A stretch of 64,000 nucleotides of DNA from Magicicada septendecula. Its lineage: Eukaryota > Arthropoda > Insecta > Hemiptera > Cicadidae. Numbering within the stretch: the first letter of the stretch is position 1; each line of letters opens with the position of its first letter. Positions 1-11,489 of the stretch are shown one piece after another. The notes beneath the pieces are model-generated. The model had not been told where the DNA came from, did no database searches, and saw nothing but the letters and a program-made list of their open reading frames with translations. The stretch lies in the NCBI GenBank assembly GCA_034769895.1, contig CM068375.1, positions 258,137,268-258,201,267 on the forward strand, given 5' to 3'. The position numbers were made by a program, and so were the translations under genes.

Positions 1-1121
1 ATATTACTTCTAAATCTGTATTGTAAGTTTCATTGATTAAATAGCGTGATTATTTCCAGTAGTATTTATTAGTAACTTATCCTATATATATATATATATA
101 TATATATAATTGACATATTTAATTATGGTTTTAAAGCTGGTTATCTTAAAGTCTAAGTAATCAAATAAACTGTCCTGTATGTTTTGTATTAAAACGTTCA
201 CTTACGTAAATACTGTACATACCATATATCTATAAAGAATAAGTAAATAATTTAAAAATAGTATATGCACACAAATACGCGCGTGCGCGTTTGTGTGCGT
301 AGCTGCAGGGGCCCCTATACTGCTTCCAGCCGAGGGCCCCCAGAGATGCCAGTCCGCCCCTGTGTCAGTGTATGTCGTATGTCAGAGTCACCGTTTTTAT
401 TTGTGTTCAGTGTGAGTTTACAAACCAGCGTAAGAGGGTACAGTACTGCCATTTGTTCTTAAATTCCACATTGTAAACTATCAATCCATAAGTTGCATGG
501 AAAACTTTGTACAGTCCGCTTAAACATTTACGCCGACCAACTGACGTGTGCCCCAACCCGGTACGTGAAGGCGTCACTCTAGTATTTAATAACTTCTAAA
601 TACAAGTGTTTTACTACGCTTCTCAACGTACATTAAGCGAATATTTTGTTTAAGTAACTTTAACATACTAGTAAATTCGCCGAACGGTTGTACCAACAAG
701 AGTGATGTAACGGTACCATGTTTATTTCCATATTTCAATAAATACCCGACCACTACATATCAGCATCGACTATAGATTTGATTCATAAATTCTATTGAAC
801 AAATAATAAATTCGTTGCGAAAAACCATAAAAATAGAATAACACCGAAACGTCTGTTTCATTGTAGCGCTCGATTTAGTTTGACAAGTTTTGCAAATGCT
901 GTATGCAGTAAACACGAGTGTAGTGCACCCGGAGTGAGTAACAGTAGGGTAGCGACTTATTATTAGTCGCTTATTGTTACACGTTCAGAACCAGACTTTC
1001 GCTAGTCTTTACATATTTAATCACCCAGGCAAAACAACAGTCAGAATAAATTTTTAGATCTTGGCTAAAAAACACGAAAATAAACATTAGGTATCCGATT
1101 ACTCTTTAAAAATATAGGGTA
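1..1121. other. Noncoding AT-rich stretch
   Basis: I see no supported gene here. A (TA)n microsatellite lies at 83-108. A GC-richer patch at 307-362 reads, on the minus strand, like the end of a hAT-type element (it begins CAGGGGCGGACTGG), but no partner end or target duplication is visible. The rest is low-complexity AT-rich DNA with no convincing splice-bounded open frame. Confidence 0.5.
83..108. repeat. (TA)n microsatellite
   Basis: Thirteen uninterrupted TA units are read directly from the sequence. Confidence 0.9.
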
Positions 1122-1958
1122 AGAACATGCCGAATCAGCATTACTGGTAGACTGCAGCTTACTGTGAGACATTACTGTACTACTGTGTCATCGCGACAAG
1201 GCAGCTGACAACAGTTCACTTCGTTGTGCAAAAAAGAAAGTGTTTTCTAGTAGTGGAATAGTATGTGTCAATGTGTCACTGCAGTTATTAAGATTATCGT
1301 TCAAAATTGTCAAACGTTTTTCTTCATTATAGTTCTTTGTTTGCCTAGTTTCGTTTTTATAAAACAAACCGAGAAATTAATCTCTTCTACTCAAAGGCTG
1401 ATATATCTGGCGATCAGAAAAGGAAATCGCCTTTAACTTCAAGCGAAGCTTTTACCTCACTTATAACTTTTAAAACTTTTAAAGATATGATTTGATGATT
1501 GTACTTAAAAATATAAAGACATGCCATTACACTTAAAGACATTTATAATGAGAGACAAAAAAACTAAGTCTATCATGTCATCTTTCATTTATAATTAAAA
1601 ATCAAAGTATTAACTATGAAGCCGGAATTACAACCAAAAACGCATATGAACTGATGAGATAAGAACGCGTCCACTTGAACTCAGTTGCTCTATGGAGTTA
1701 GGGAAGTCATGTGATTCAGTGAACCAATCAGGTAGCGCGCCACCTTACTACATTGCTGTCTTCTGTGCGGTAAAAACAAAATAATTTGTTCTCGCCTCAC
1801 TCTAACATTAAACTGCACAGTATTGTAGTACAGTAACCATCTTCGATATGTTCACTCCTATCCAAATCTATATATTTGTTATGACCCCACTGCCGTACAG
1901 TACAGTAATGTCTCACAGTAAGCTGCAGTCTACCAGGAATGCTACGTTGGCACGTTCG
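1122..1958. repeat. Inverted-repeat element, arms 1122-1180 and 1900-1958
   Basis: The sequence at 1122-1180 reappears as its reverse complement at 1900-1958. The inner 43 bp (1138-1180 against 1900-1942) differ at one position and the outer part is more diverged. About 720 bp lie between the arms and hold no supported frame. The structure suits a nonautonomous DNA element (MITE-like), but I could not define ends or a target duplication, so the class is open. Confidence 0.6.
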
Positions 1959-2750
1959 TACCATAAGAACACGGACGGATGAGGAAGTAAAGAAATCACA
2001 CATATACTTTTAATCTTAACAAGTCTGATTTAAAGCCTATCAGAACATGAAAATATAATATAAATTCATTCATTAAACTGTAGTTAAATAGCTCTTTACG
2101 AACAAGAAGCGCGTAATTATACATAAAACTAGTTAATTTATTTGTATTTTTCTCTATATTTCTATTTATTTTTCACAGAACCATTAAAAAATACGGTTGT
2201 AATTACGAGGCGTGGGGTAGTGCGCGGGTGTGTGTAGGGGAAGAAATAATCAAAATATTTATAAGAACTTTGAATATTTGTAAGATATTTACAAACGTTT
2301 AACTAGTGCTCACTTCAATTATACAAATACCAAAACATCTACAAGTTAGCAGTGCACAATTTGAATATTTAAAATGTAAGTGCATCTGTGGGTAGGACTG
2401 TCTCTCGTTTTAGTCCTACGCGGGCAATTGAGTTTTCAGTTCAAGCTCCACTGAAGATGGCTATATCTGGTGCAATCAAAACATCTAGTATACCACATGG
2501 AGATCTGACAGCCCAGCAAGTTTTAATCCTATTGACGTCGACCATGAAATAAACAGACTCTTTTATTCGGCTGAATAAATACTTGCGAAAAGCGAGTTGT
2601 GTAAATCGCATATAATGGACTATGTCCAGGATAGTAATGTGCAAGCCATATCTACAGAACGTGATTTATCATGGAAACTGATACGAAAGACAGGAAGCCT
2701 GGCCAGATTAGCAACGGTCCTTACAACCAATGTAACACTGTAGGCCTATA

Positions 2751-3677
2751 CTTTTCCGTTCTTAGGTTAATCCTGATGTAAACAAACCCACGTGGCTCAT
2801 CTGAAACGCTATTGGTCAGGGGCGTTGACACTGTTTGCACAGTAATGTGTTATGCGCATGAACGGAATGACTGTACAGTCATGTGAGAGTTGTCTTAACT
2901 TCGACAAGTGGTTTTTGAATACGTTTCATCATCTTTATGAACACATAGTAGAACTTTATCGCCGGTAGCAAAATTAACATAAATTTAAAAAGTTTTTAGA
3001 AAATGATATTTCCGAAAAATCGGGGGATGTCGTTTTAAGACTTTTTCCTTATCATTGTATTCTGAATCTCATTGAATTAATATGGAGCCAGTTGGAAGTA
3101 TATGTTGTCCCTCACAACACAACATATAAGCTGCATGATGTAAAACAACTGATAGAGCAGGCGATAAATGAAATACGATGAACAAATGGAGTCGTTATGT
3201 CGAGCATGTATTCGAGGAAAAAGATAAGCTTATGGGAATTCGACCAAATTACCGACGCCGTCGTGGACAATCTTATCATTAACACTGCTGACTCAAGTGA
3301 CGATTCAAGTTCCGACACAGACATAGAAGGGATTAAATTACTCTCTGATAGAAACTGATAATAAACAGTAGGCCTACACTGGTAAGTAAATATCATAGCT
3401 TATATTTTCGCTTTAAATATAGGCCTACTTTATTTTATTATCTTGCGATATTCAAACAGTAAATAAAAAAAGCCATTAACTCTGCGTGTTATAAAATACC
3501 GGTATATCATTGTCGGTCTGATACAGTCACACAAATATTATACAGTATCAACATTATATCTACCCTGTCTGTACTACTTCTGTCAGTGTGACACGCCTCT
3601 AATTCAAGCAACAAATAGCGTTTCAGATGTGCCACGCCTGTTTGTTTACATCAGGATTAAGCTAAGAACGGAAACAG
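2751..3677. mobile_element. Deleted Tc1/mariner-superfamily element with long TIRs
   Basis: Terminal inverted repeats of about 80-85 bp pair 2751-2835 with 3590-3677. Both ends carry a TTCCGTTCTTAG core followed by TTAATCCTGATGTAAACAAA. Both ends are flanked by TA (2749-2750 and 3678-3679), the target duplication expected of the Tc1/mariner superfamily. Inside is a broken transposase tail on the plus strand. At 927 bp the element is too short for a full transposase, so it is an internally deleted copy. Confidence 0.8.
3048..3357 (+). pseudogene. Transposase C-terminal remnant (DDE, Tc1/mariner-like)
   Basis: In the plus strand the frame starting at 3048 reads PYHCILNLIELIWSQ. This is the hallmark block after the second catalytic aspartate of Tc1/mariner-type DDE transposases (usually PYHCELNPIELIWSQ). 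It continues through about 40 residues to an in-frame stop after NEIR. A neighbouring frame then supplies WSRYVEHVFEEKDKL, after which the first frame resumes with the WEFDQI segment and an acidic serine-rich tail typical of this group. Two frameshifts therefore break the gene. The N-terminal DNA-binding domain and the first catalytic residues are gone. The fragment sits between the element's inverted repeats, which supports the assignment. Confidence 0.75.
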
Positions 3678-3682
3678 TATAC

Positions 3683-5364
3683 ACCCTTTATCGCCGAGAG
3701 ATGCGACGGTTCTTTATTATTTATTAATAAAGTAGTAAATTTATCTCACATCAATTTCTAAATTAGTCTGAACTGAGAAGAATAATTGTTCAATAAAGGT
3801 GTACAATAAAGTTGGATATTGTTCTACTGTTTCTGATGTCGTTTTGTTTTATTTTCAATCGCCATACATCGTGTATGTAACGGTTTGGTTTGGTTAAAGA
3901 ACTCGATGCGTGGTTGAAGTGTTCAGAGTTTACCCAAATTAAATCTAATGCTACAGACCTATAGAACGAATTTTAATAATCTTTCTCCTTTTTTTCATCC
4001 AATGGGCCCTAAGTGATTTTTCTGTCCATCCAATTATCCTCAGTCTATGAATACCCTCTTCCACACTTTCAGCCAACTAGCTCGCAGTTTTCCTTGCCTT
4101 CTTTGCTTACATTGCTGGAAGTCAGCGATATTCTTTGTACTCTCTCAAGCGCTACCATCATTATATACCCCAGCCACCCAATTTTCTATGCTTTTATTAC
4201 TCTAAATCACGTTTTAAACCAAAATCAGAGAACCTTTGAATTTTCTTTTTTGTTTGATTTCTAGATGCATGTAGATTAATTGAAGACCAAGTTTTAACAA
4301 AACTCCGGAGTCATTTAACAAAATTTACTTTTGCATGATATATATGTTATTCATCTACCACAAGATTCGTAAAACTCTTTTCAACATTTACAATCCAGAA
4401 ATGTTTTATAACTGTATTAACATTTTTGAAACTATGTGTGGAACATATTTTGTTTCTTAAAATAATTTTTCATAAAAGATTTATGATTTTTTACAAAAGT
4501 GATCTTAATATAAATAGATCCAGAAATAAAGCAAAAAAGAAAAACTCAGTGTGCTTTGACTTTCGATTGAAACTTAGTTCATGACCCTTGTGCTCTTGTG
4601 TTCTCCGGTTCATTGTGGAGTTGTCTCGTTTCCTGTTTCGCACGTGAATGAGAGGTGGCGAAGTGAAGGAGTTGTGATCCGTATGTTGCGGTATTAAATG
4701 ATTACTGACTGAAATGACAACTGAAATTATTACTGTGCGTTTTTTAAGAGTTTAATGCATCAGTGTGTTTTAGTGATTAGTGCATTATTGTAGAAAATTA
4801 TGCTTCTGTTTGTTAAATTATATGCACGGTAGATAAAGCAATTAATAAAATCAATATACTGTTTAATTCTCTCTTGTATCGATTGTCGTTATCCAAAGAT
4901 TCGTCGTACTTACGTGTTACGCTTTAGCTTCCCAAGGATCAACGTTCTCACGCATCATACATGTAACATCGTGATCTGTGTTACTATAGGCAGATAAGAA
5001 AATAACCGAATAAATAAATACTTAAATAAATAAATACATAAACACAAAATATAGTCTACATAAATATGGTTTACACCCTGAACTTTGTGTATTCTATAGG
5101 CAATCGAGTGAAGACGTTCTACAAATAGGCCTACGTGTAGTAAAAACAAGAATTCTAATTCTGTTTTTTTTTTAGATATTAAACCTCTGTTCATCATACA
5201 GTATAACGTATGCTCCAAGTAATGCCGGAACTGGAAAAAACGTAGGCTGTACGGGGAGGAACGTAATTCCCCGAAAACAGATTAAGAAGGCCGTAAGGGA
5301 TTGTTTTAGCGTGCGTACTTAGTAAGTAGGACGCATAAATTATCATAAACATTGGTCTGTCTAC
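3683..5364. other. Noncoding AT-rich stretch
   Basis: No supported gene. The open frames here are short and lack recognisable domains. Two exact copies of the palindromic octamer TAGGCCTA fall near this region (3420-3427 and 5126-5133). Confidence 0.5.
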
Positions 5365-5881
5365 GTTTTGAATAATTCTCCCCTCCCATACACACACACA
5401 CACCCGCGCGTCCTCCCACTCATGTAATTATAACCGTATTTTCGCAATACTTTAGGAGAAATGAATATACATGCGGAGAAAAATACAAATTAATTCACTA
5501 GTTTATATGTAAAATTACGTGTATTTTGTTCATAACCAGAAATTTAAACTGTAATTTAACGAATGTGTTTATGTTACACATGCGCAATGTTTCTACTAGG
5601 CTTTAAATCAGACTTGTTAGGATGAAAAGTATACGTGTGGTATTGTATAAGTTAGTAAAGATGTCGGTTCTCGCTCCACTGAAGATGGCTGTCGTAGGTG
5701 GATACAGGCGGGACATGTGTAGTAGGGTGACCCACTGTACGTGTCGTGGACACTGCACCACGTACTACCAGTACGAGATGTTTAAATCCTGTTTACTAAA
5801 CCGCTTCGAAAATCAGCACTATTCTAGAAGTTCTTTTTCTATCTGCTATGTTCTATTGCTCATCGGCCTCTCTCTTTATTA

Positions 5882-6764
5882 TTGCGCTACATTATCCCAT
5901 TAAAGACAGATCAGCGAGGAACAATACTAAATAAGACAAGCCAAATATGTGCTTATGCTGACGATGTGATAATAGCCAGATCAAGACAACGGCTATTTAA
6001 GGTGAATCAAATACAAAGAGCTAAATCAAAAACCCGCAGGAATGGAACTGGACGTAAATATCAGCAAAACTAAATAGTACATGCTGATTTCTGCATCAGA
6101 AAGGAGAAGAAATTTATATATAAGTTATGTATAGAGAAAAATTCATTTGATGCGGTTAATAAGTTCAGATACCTGGGTAACATGACAGATAATGAAGGAT
6201 CCATAAACACAACGATATATGACAGGATACAAATAGGAAATGAGGCATATTATGCGAACAGCAGACTATTGAGAAGCAAACTCATTAGTCGTAAAACAAA
6301 AATAAAAATACATAAGACATTTATCAGACCGGATATTGACATTGACAATAAAGGAATAAGTAACACTAAGAAAGTTTGAAAGAAAGATCGTAAAGACGTG
6401 GTATGGCCCAGTTAAAGAAGATGACGAATAGAGGATAAGAAATAATTAGGATATAGATGAGCTATTGAATCTTGAAGACATTGTAAGATTCACAAAGGCT
6501 CAACGAATATAATCGTTAGGCCACCTAGAACGAATGGATGATCAGCCTACGCCAAAGAAAATTCTCAGGGCGCAGGTCTATACAAGCAGAAAGAGGGGAC
6601 GATCTAGGATAAGATGGTTGGATGATGTGCTGGAAGATCTCAGAAGAATGGATGTGAGAGGTTACACTGAGATGGCAATGGACAGGAGACTTTGGAGAAG
6701 ACTGGTGTTGAAAGCTAGGGCTCACGTTGGTCTGAAGTACTGAATAATAATAATTATTATAATA
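5882..6764 (+). mobile_element. Non-LTR retrotransposon fragment, 3' half (copy 1)
   Basis: The plus strand carries a decayed reverse transcriptase and C-terminal end of a LINE. Motif C of the reverse transcriptase is intact as AYADDVIIARS (tyrosine-alanine-aspartate-aspartate at 5954-5965), preceded by the usual RGTILNKTSQIC. After stops and frameshifts a block with FRYLGNMTDNEGS is readable near 6160-6200. The C-terminal tail at 6516-6743 reads HLERMDDQPTPKKIL and later WLDDVLEDLRRMDVRGY, ending in a stop at 6741-6743. Such tails are common in RTE-like and related insect LINEs. An AAT-rich microsatellite follows immediately, as in elements with microsatellite tails. The clade call is an inference; the related copy at 55487-56162 shares the same blocks. 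Confidence 0.75.
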
Positions 6765-6908
6765 GCCCTCTATCCATAACTCGATGCACAACTTATACCG
6801 CGAGCTCCTCCGAAACTACTCAACCAAATGTTTTTAAATTTTGCATACATATCCGGACTGCATCACAGAGTGTACACATGTAATTTTTATTTCTCTAAGT
6901 TATTTTGT

Positions 6909-7480
6909 TCAAAAGATATTACGATTTTTTAAAAATCTTAGCTTAAACGTGTGAGGAAGAGAGATAGAAATATCGTGGCCCAGCTGGCTGTCGCCCAATA
7001 AGATAAGATTTTGCTGTACCACAAACGCCGGTGCGTGTGCGTGTGCGGCTTCCGCCGCCGGCGCTGGCTCTCGCTCGATAAGATAAGATTTTGTTGTATA
7101 TTTTGCTGAGACTTTGTATTCGTGTCTCACACGTGTTTAATTCAAACACCAGTAGAGCATTGTTCTATGGTGTAGCCAGATGTACGGATTGGACTTAAGT
7201 GTTGAACAAGTGTCAATTTTTAGACGAGAATCGATGTAGTCGCTGATGCAACTGCAACTTTCCATTACATATTGCAACGAATCACAATTCAGGAAATTTT
7301 AATCCAAATTCTATTTAAATTATTGTTCTTCTACTTCTTTATTCAATTTTCCAAATTCTATTAAAATTATTATTCTTATACTTCTTATTCAATTTTGTAA
7401 TATTTATTTAAGTACTTTTTTTTGTTATACACATATTCTATACACTCTTATTCATCAATTTATATATACGCATTATTTAT
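6909..7480. repeat. Two short imperfect tandem duplications upstream of the Helitron
   Basis: A unit containing ATAAGATAAGATTTTG occurs near 6976-7018 and again near 7058-7100. A second duplication of about 47 bp starts near 7306 and repeats from 7353. No gene is supported. The stretch may be the 5' end of the Helitron, but no clear TC start flanked by A was identified. Confidence 0.55.
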
Positions 7481-8232
7481 AGTATGTCTCGATGGAGAAG
7501 AGGTCCAAATATTGGTCGTTTAACTACAAATCAAAGACGGATGAGACAGCGAAAAAATATTGCTGCAGCAACTGTTGAAGGCCCTGCAGAACATAACATG
7601 AATCATGTGTTATATGCTCAAAACAACACAGGATATAGGAATCTTCAGAATGAATTTGAAGATAATTTACGATCTCTAGAATTCTATGAATGTGTAAATT
7701 GTTCTCGAGTGTTGATGCAGCAAACATTTTTTTATATGTGTCCGCAGTGTAAGCGAAACCCAAATAAGTTTACTCCAGTTAATCGTATGGATCCTAAAGA
7801 TGTACCTATAGATCTGATGGATCTCGCTTATGTAGAACAACTCTTGATAGCAAGAGTACAACCAGTGATGCGTGTGTATAGGGTGAGGGTCTTTTGCGTT
7901 ATACGACCACTAAGCATTGGCATTAGCATTTTGTTCATCTTTCATTAAACTGAGTATAGTTCTCAGAATTTGCTATCTCTGTTTACTGATTAGTTAAAAC
8001 CTGCGTCCAGTCTCGCCTCTGTGTGTGTGTGTGTGTGTGTGTGTGATTTATACGAGTTGATTATAGAAACAGAAGCGAGTAATGGTAAAGGCAGTCAGCG
8101 GGTCTTTTCTGTTTTGTAACAATATCATAATAGTGAAAACTTACCAAAATAATGATGTAGATCTGCATAGAAGACTTTGAAGTAGTTTTATATTTTATTC
8201 ATCAAAAACACAAATTTTATACACCAAAAACA

Positions 8233-8252
8233 CCTAACCTAACCTAACCTAA
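8233..8252. repeat. Four CCTAA units (insect telomere-type repeat)
   Basis: CCTAACCTAACCTAACCTAA is read directly. On the other strand this is TTAGG, the common insect telomere unit. It lies inside the Merlin element, so it is probably a chance or element-borne array rather than a chromosome-end relic. Confidence 0.8.
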
Positions 8253-8276
8253 TTTCACGAACTGGAAAGTTATTGT

Positions 8277-8513
8277 TTATAATTCAGGAGGCCAAAAGTT
8301 GAATCCACGAATGTTTGATATGGCCTGATATGATGCCCACAAATCCGACATGATGGTCGTGCCCGGATTAATACACTCCCGTATTACACTTAGCAGAGTT
8401 GCTGCAGCGCGGTCTGGAACAGCATACAAAAAGCATTGGTTATTCTCACGACATATGCCGCCAAACACCCATTGTTGCGGGTAAACTCTACCGATGTTGT
8501 ACAGAGATAGCAA
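8277..8513 (-). pseudogene. Merlin/ISXO2-like transposase fragment
   Basis: A 78-residue minus-strand frame reads QQWVFGGICRENNQCF, then VPDRAAATLLSVIRECI and PGTTIMSDLWASYQAI. These are hallmarks of the IS1595/ISXO2-like DDE transposase domain used by eukaryotic Merlin elements. The aspartate of MSDLW is the expected second catalytic residue. The first aspartate, the last catalytic residue and the zinc-binding N-terminus are missing, because the frame starts inside one terminal repeat and stops after about one domain half. It cannot encode an active enzyme and the element must rely on other copies. Confidence 0.85.
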
Positions 8514-10026
8514 ATTCTGAGAACTATACTCAGTTTAATGAAAGATGAACAAAATGCCAATGTCAATGCTTTGTGGTCGTATAACGCAAAAGACCCTAGG
8601 GTGAAATCTAGAGGCTTTCCCGGTCAATATACTTATAAGGGAAATATTATAAATATTGGTCAAAATATAACGGAGATTGTTAGTTTCTTACCCCCTTTGG
8701 CTCCGATGCAACTCTTTTAATGGCTCCTACTGGTGTGACAGCTAACAATATTGCTGGACAAACTATTCATTCAGCTCTAAGAATAAATACTTCAAAGAGA
8801 AGGGAAAAAATTTTCAAAGATTTAGAAGCTGCATCCAAAATTGCTTTTGAAGAAGAATTAAAAGATGTGAGGTTCGTTATTATTGATGAAGCCAGTACGT
8901 TGGGTTTGAATTTGTTTTTCAAAGTGGATATGCGACTCAAACAAACAAAGCAGCGTTCTTCAGCTGTCCTTTTACTGGCCTTTGCGTGTATTTAGTCGGT
9001 GATTGGTCACAACTTCCACCGGTTTGTGACAGGAGTCTTTACAATTGGTAATGATGTTCAGACCATTCAATCGAATCTTTTATATAAACAGTTCAAAAAA
9101 GTGTTCTTTTTAACGGAGATTTAGAGACAGCAAGGTGATGATTAACAAAATTTCAGAGAGACTTTAAATAGAGTCGCAAGTGGAACAATCACTGAACAAG
9201 ATTATCAGCTCTTATCTAAAAGATTTTATGTAAACAATATCGGGGACAATTTCAAAGATACTGTTTGTATAATGTCGAAAAATGCTCAAATCAAACGCTT
9301 TAATTATGAAAAACTAGAAAGCAAATAAACAACCCACAGCTCTAATCAATGCAATCCATAATTGCCCAGAAGCCTCTCTAGCAAAATCTGACGATACTCA
9401 GGGATTATTTCCCCAATTACGTTTATGTAAAGGTGCTCGAGTTATCCTTAGAAGAAATCTTTGGGTCACAAAAGGACTACCCAACGGTTCAGTTGGGACA
9501 GTAACTGGTATTATTTATGACCCGGTAGTTGAATGCGAAAATCATAACGATCACATGCCAATATGTATACTTGTATCTTTCGAAAAATATACAGGACCAG
9601 TTCTGTACGAGAATTCAATACTCATTGTAACAGTAGTGGCATCATTCAAAAAAAATGAAATTTCTTGTACTCAAAAAAAATGTCAGTTAATGTTAGCATG
9701 TGCTGTTAGTATACATAGATCCCAAGGATAACATTAGATAAGGCAATTGTTAATTTAGGAGACAATGAATTTCAGGTTGGATTAACGTATGTTGCTCTTT
9801 CAAGAGTGAAAAAATTAGAAGGATTATTATTAAAACTGGCGTTTAATTTTGACAGACTGCACAAAATTAATAGAAGTCCATCAATGGTTGATCGTAGAGA
9901 TGAGTTGCAAAGGTTATGGAATATGTCTAATGACAATTAATGTATATTGTACTATAATGTAGTATTATCATTAAGAGATCATAGATTCAATAAAAAAGTG
10001 TGTATCATAAAAGTGTATATATTTTG

Positions 10027-10122
10027 TTGATTGTAAGAATACTGATAAATAAATTATTATGATTATATTTATCTAACGGATCAAAGACGGTTGATTGTAA
10101 AAATATTGATAAATAAATTATT
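10027..10122. repeat. Short direct repeat after the Helitron
   Basis: A block of about 32 bp (TTGATTGTAAGAATACTGAT and following) at 10027-10058 recurs at 10091-10122 with few changes. It lies just downstream of the Helitron stop. A CTRR end with a terminal hairpin was not recognised. Confidence 0.6.
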
Positions 10123-10860
10123 ACGAATATCAAATGCTCCGTCCATTTGTGTCAGTAACACTCCTAGTAATAATATAATAATAATAATAACATGTTCTAT
10201 TGTTTTCTTTTTGTTTTCTACGTTTGTTTCGTCTTATTCGTTGATCGTCAGGGAAATTTGGTCTCGGATATTTATGGAAAACAGTTATCACGACCAACTT
10301 AGAGAACTTTAGGAGTGTAAGTAACGCATACGTAAAAAGTAATAACGAATACAAAAACGAATAGAAGTGCTGAGTTTGCTGTAGATTACGGTAAACAACT
10401 CTGAAAGCCTGCTTTAAAAATTCTGCCTATTCTGCTTAGTAAACAGTTAAACGCACGTTATAAAAGACATGAACAAACAACGTCGATGTACACTGCGCAT
10501 ACAGTATTCATCCGTAAGCAACCGGCTTAGTAAATAAGGTTTCTTAACCTCAGTGTTTTTGCCAATTTATAGGCGTTTTAATAATAACTTGACTTGTGTG
10601 TTGTGTATACGGGCAGAATATACGTCTCTGTCTCTCCTTCTCTATTTTAAAAAGAAGTTAACGAAAAGAAACAAAATATGCACGAGCGGAGACAAAGGTG
10701 GAGAGACGAGCAGGCCTACACACACGTACACTGAATGTGAATTTGCAAATTTTCACGTGGATAAACCAAGAGTGTTCGAAAGACAGAAAAAGGAAAAGAG
10801 AAGTAGAAATTAGTGATGACCGAGGCAGAGAGAAAGAGATGAAGGGGAAAGAGAGAGTGA

Positions 10861-10925
<65 letters not shown>

Positions 10926-11480
10926 ATGGGGGAAGTAAGAGAGTGAGTGACGGGTAAAGAAGCAAGGAAATGTAAACAATACAGCCCTCTTTAATAAATT
11001 TTTCAACTGTGTTTCTGTGAAAGAAGCTCTGTATTTACACGACTCTGTAGTTACAATTTACGCTGGTCGTGTATACACGCAGACATTGTGCTCGCCAGGC
11101 ACGCCATCTCGTCTTCTTATGAATTTACTTATCGCAAAAATATTAAATAAATTTCCTCGCTCGTTCTTCCCTTTATACACTAGATTTACTTCTTGGTTAC
11201 ACTTTACCTTCTGCGCACGCTGAAGGTTGGAAGTGTATGGTTTGTTCTTCCATTACTTGCTCATGCCTTCGCTCATATATCTTCTTTTTCTTTCTTGTTC
11301 AGTCTTTTACTATTTGTTACGACAGTCGCACGGATCGTCGTGTTTAAACAGTGGAATCAAATAATAGAAAACCAGAAAAATCATTAATCACAACTTTAAT
11401 GGCATTTTCAATAAACAAACAACAATAAACTCGTATATAATAATTCTTCAAGTTTACATTAGGTTGGCCAAATGATATGT
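10123..11480. other. Noncoding stretch with (GA)n microsatellite
   Basis: No supported gene. A (GA)n run occupies about 10865-10923. The open frames across it are products of the repeat. Confidence 0.6.
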
Positions 11481-11489
11481 GTGGAGCGT

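Larger units (their letters stand above)
1998..5640. repeat. Large diverged inverted repeat, arms 1998-2257 and 5365-5640
   Basis: Reading 5640 back to 5365 on the minus strand gives a collinear match to 1998-2257. Several blocks match in order: the AGGCTTTAAATCAGACTTGT region, a block around ACTAGTTTAT, a CCGCGCG/ACAC-rich block and an AGGGGA block near the inner edge. By eye identity is roughly 75-80 percent with indels. The arms enclose about 3.1 kb that includes the Tc1/mariner-like element. They could be long terminal inverted repeats of an old transposon or two inverted copies of one repeat. Confidence 0.6.
7887..8596 (-). mobile_element. Merlin DNA transposon (deletion derivative) nested in the Helitron
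   Basis: Terminal inverted repeats of 96 bp pair 7887-7982 with 8501-8596 with only a few mismatches; both ends begin GGGTCTTTTGCGTTATACGA. The element is flanked by an exact 8-bp duplication, TAGGGTGA, at 7879-7886 and 8597-8604. Removing the element and one duplication restores the Helitron reading frame across the junction. The 8-9 bp duplication and the transposase type fit the Merlin superfamily. Inside are a (GT)n run near 8020-8044 and four CCTAA telomere-like units at 8233-8252. Confidence 0.9.
7484..9940 (+). pseudogene. Helitron Rep/helicase gene, deleted and interrupted
   Basis: Helitrons encode one protein with an N-terminal zinc region, a HUH Rep nuclease and a PIF1-type helicase for rolling-circle transposition. 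The start at 7484 opens a frame with paired cysteines (YECVNC, then MCPQCK) followed by NRMDPKDVPIDL and LLIARVQPVMRVYRV, the conserved helitron-like N block. A Merlin element splits this block; past it the same frame resumes with YTYKGNIINIGQNITEI. The Rep core and Walker A are deleted. PIF1 motifs follow from 8720: MAPTGVTANNIAGQTIHS, FVIIDEAS, and, after frameshifts, VGDWSQLPPVCD near 8990. The helicase end reads VSIHRSQG, then LTYVALSRVKKLEGL, with a stop at 9938-9940. A full protein is normally about 1,400 residues; this copy is clearly dead. Confidence 0.85.

Noticed and set aside
307-362. hAT-like terminus reading CAGGGGCGGACTGG on the minus strand
   Set aside because: Only one end is visible and there is no target duplication, so not called as an element.
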